A program made the position numbers and the translations under genes. From Chloroflexota bacterium (GTDB lineage Bacteria; Chloroflexota; Dehalococcoidia; Dehalococcoidales; UBA2162): DNA of 7,262 nucleotides. Below the pieces are notes generated by a model, which was not told where the DNA came from, did no database searches, and saw only the letters and a list, made by a program, of their open reading frames with translations. This document shows, piece after piece, positions 6,694 through 7,262 of this stretch. The stretch's first letter is position 1, and each line of letters opens with the position of its first letter. The stretch lies in NCBI GenBank assembly GCA_016202555.1, contig JACQOL010000016.1, forward strand, positions 1 to 7,262, given 5' to 3'.

Positions 6694-6706
6694 AACTTGA
6701 CAAGTT
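6694..6706. promoter_or_regulatory. Perfect palindrome over the pyrG -35, possible operator
   Basis: AACTTG-A-CAAGTT is a perfect 6-bp inverted repeat around one base, and it contains the -35 TTGACA. A dimeric regulator bound here would block RNA polymerase. No regulator gene is nearby, so this is inference from symmetry alone. Confidence 0.4.
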
Positions 6707-6726
6707 AATATTGGCTTGATTATAAT
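6697..6726 (+). promoter_or_regulatory. Consensus sigma-70 promoter for pyrG
   Basis: Perfect TTGACA (6697-6702) and perfect TATAAT (6721-6726) are separated by 18 bp. Transcription would begin near 6733, leaving a leader of about 85 nt. The initial bases are A-rich, not the G-run used in the Bacillus-type pyrG reiterative-transcription attenuator, and I see no strong terminator hairpin in the leader. Confidence 0.75.
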
Positions 6727-6817
6727 AAAAGAAACTAATCGCTTCATCTCCCTTCCCAATAAATCCGACGGAAATTTGTTTTTCAGACGCCCTTAAGGAT
6801 TAGCTTGGTTTTCCTGT

Positions 6818-7262
6818 ATGGCAAAGTATATCTTTGTTAGCGGTGGTGTTGTTAGTTCAGTTGGCAAGGGCATCACTGTCGCTTCTATCGGAACTATTCT
6901 AAAGAGTCGTCAAATCACCGTGTCCGTGCAGAAACTGGACCCTTATCTCAATGTTGACCCGGGAACGATGTCACCTTACCAGCATGGTGAGGTCTTTGTT
7001 ACCGAAGATGGTGCCGAGACTGACCTTGATTTAGGTAATTACGAACGTTTTATTGATGTTAACCTTACCGCTGAGTCCAATGTTACTTCAGGTCAAATTT
7101 ATAGCGCCGTGATTACTAAGGAGAGACGGGGTGATTTTCTGGGAGGCACAATCCAGGTAGTGCCTCATGTTACTACTGAGATAAAGCAGCGCTTTCAAAA
7201 GTTAGCGGATAAATCTCAGGCAGAAGTGATTATTATTGAGGTGGGTGGCACTGTCGGTGATA
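6818..7262 (+). CDS. pyrG: CTP synthase, N-terminal part (cut by window end)
   Basis: The first 148 codons of CTP synthase, the enzyme that aminates UTP to CTP using glutamine and ATP, the last step of de novo CTP synthesis in the cytosol. The N-terminal amidoligase (synthetase) domain is unmistakable: the P-loop [14 protein letters not shown] (6-19, Lys17), [15 protein letters not shown] (39-53), [18 protein letters not shown] (56-73, including metal-site Asp71), [17 protein letters not shown] (101-117) and EVGGTVGD (141-148, metal-site Glu141). The glutaminase domain lies beyond the window. The start is supported by homology, since the family begins just before YIFV. The Shine-Dalgarno is poor: AAGGA at 6795-6799 is 18 nt from the ATG. 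Transcription is probably from the consensus promoter upstream. Confidence 0.97.
   Translation, partial: MAKYIFVSGGVVSSVGKGITVASIGTILKSRQITVSVQKLDPYLNVDPGTMSPYQHGEVFVTEDGAETDLDLGNYERFIDVNLTAESNVTSGQIYSAVITKERRGDFLGGTIQVVPHVTTEIKQRFQKLADKSQAEVIIIEVGGTVGD

Noticed and set aside
6733..6817. Attenuator or riboswitch in the pyrG leader
   Set aside because: No stable hairpin plus T-run and no G-run at the transcription start; AAGGA/TCCT pairing near the start codon is only 4 bp.
1..7262. CRISPR arrays, tRNA or rRNA genes, toxin-antitoxin pairs, phage genes
   Set aside because: No direct-repeat arrays, no cloverleaf-like or rRNA-like stretches, and no matching protein motifs were seen on either strand.

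Overview
This is a 7.3 kb bacterial chromosomal window of moderate GC content. All convincing genes lie on the plus strand. It looks like ordinary core and membrane gene content rather than a dense accessory island. The partial CTP synthase at the right end, with close matches to the sigma-70 consensus in several gaps, shows that it is bacterial. The style of the PyrG N-terminus together with the neighbouring families makes me think of Chloroflexota, possibly Dehalococcoidia. That is an impression from memory, not a search result.

Layout, left to right. (1) The 3' part of a membrane-anchored spermidine-synthase-like protein; its reading frame is still open at the left edge. (2) A 12-helix MFS transporter whose start codon lies only about 8 nt after a good promoter, so its mRNA may be leaderless. 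(3) A 278 bp gap holding a decayed fragment of an integrase-core transposase and then a good promoter. (4) A 94-residue, cysteine-free, charged helical protein with a strong Shine-Dalgarno sequence and an internal repeat. (5) A full-length UbiB/AarF/ABC1-type atypical kinase with one C-terminal membrane helix. (6) A divergent DUF502-type two-helix membrane protein. (7) A multi-helix flippase-like protein of the UPF0104/LPG-synthase transmembrane family. (8) A 279 bp gap with a consensus promoter whose -35 lies inside a perfect palindrome. (9) The first 148 codons of pyrG, cut by the right edge.

The four genes from 2701 to 6538 are co-directional. Three are membrane proteins of lipid-linked or poorly understood function, and the fourth is a small soluble helical protein. 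A shared role at the membrane is plausible but is inferred only from context. I did not find a clearly new defence, mobile or RNA system. The points most worth a second look are the small repeat-containing protein next to the UbiB-like kinase, the transposase remnant, the apparently leaderless transporter, the palindrome over the pyrG -35, and a three-codon mini-ORF overlapping the start of the DUF502-like gene.
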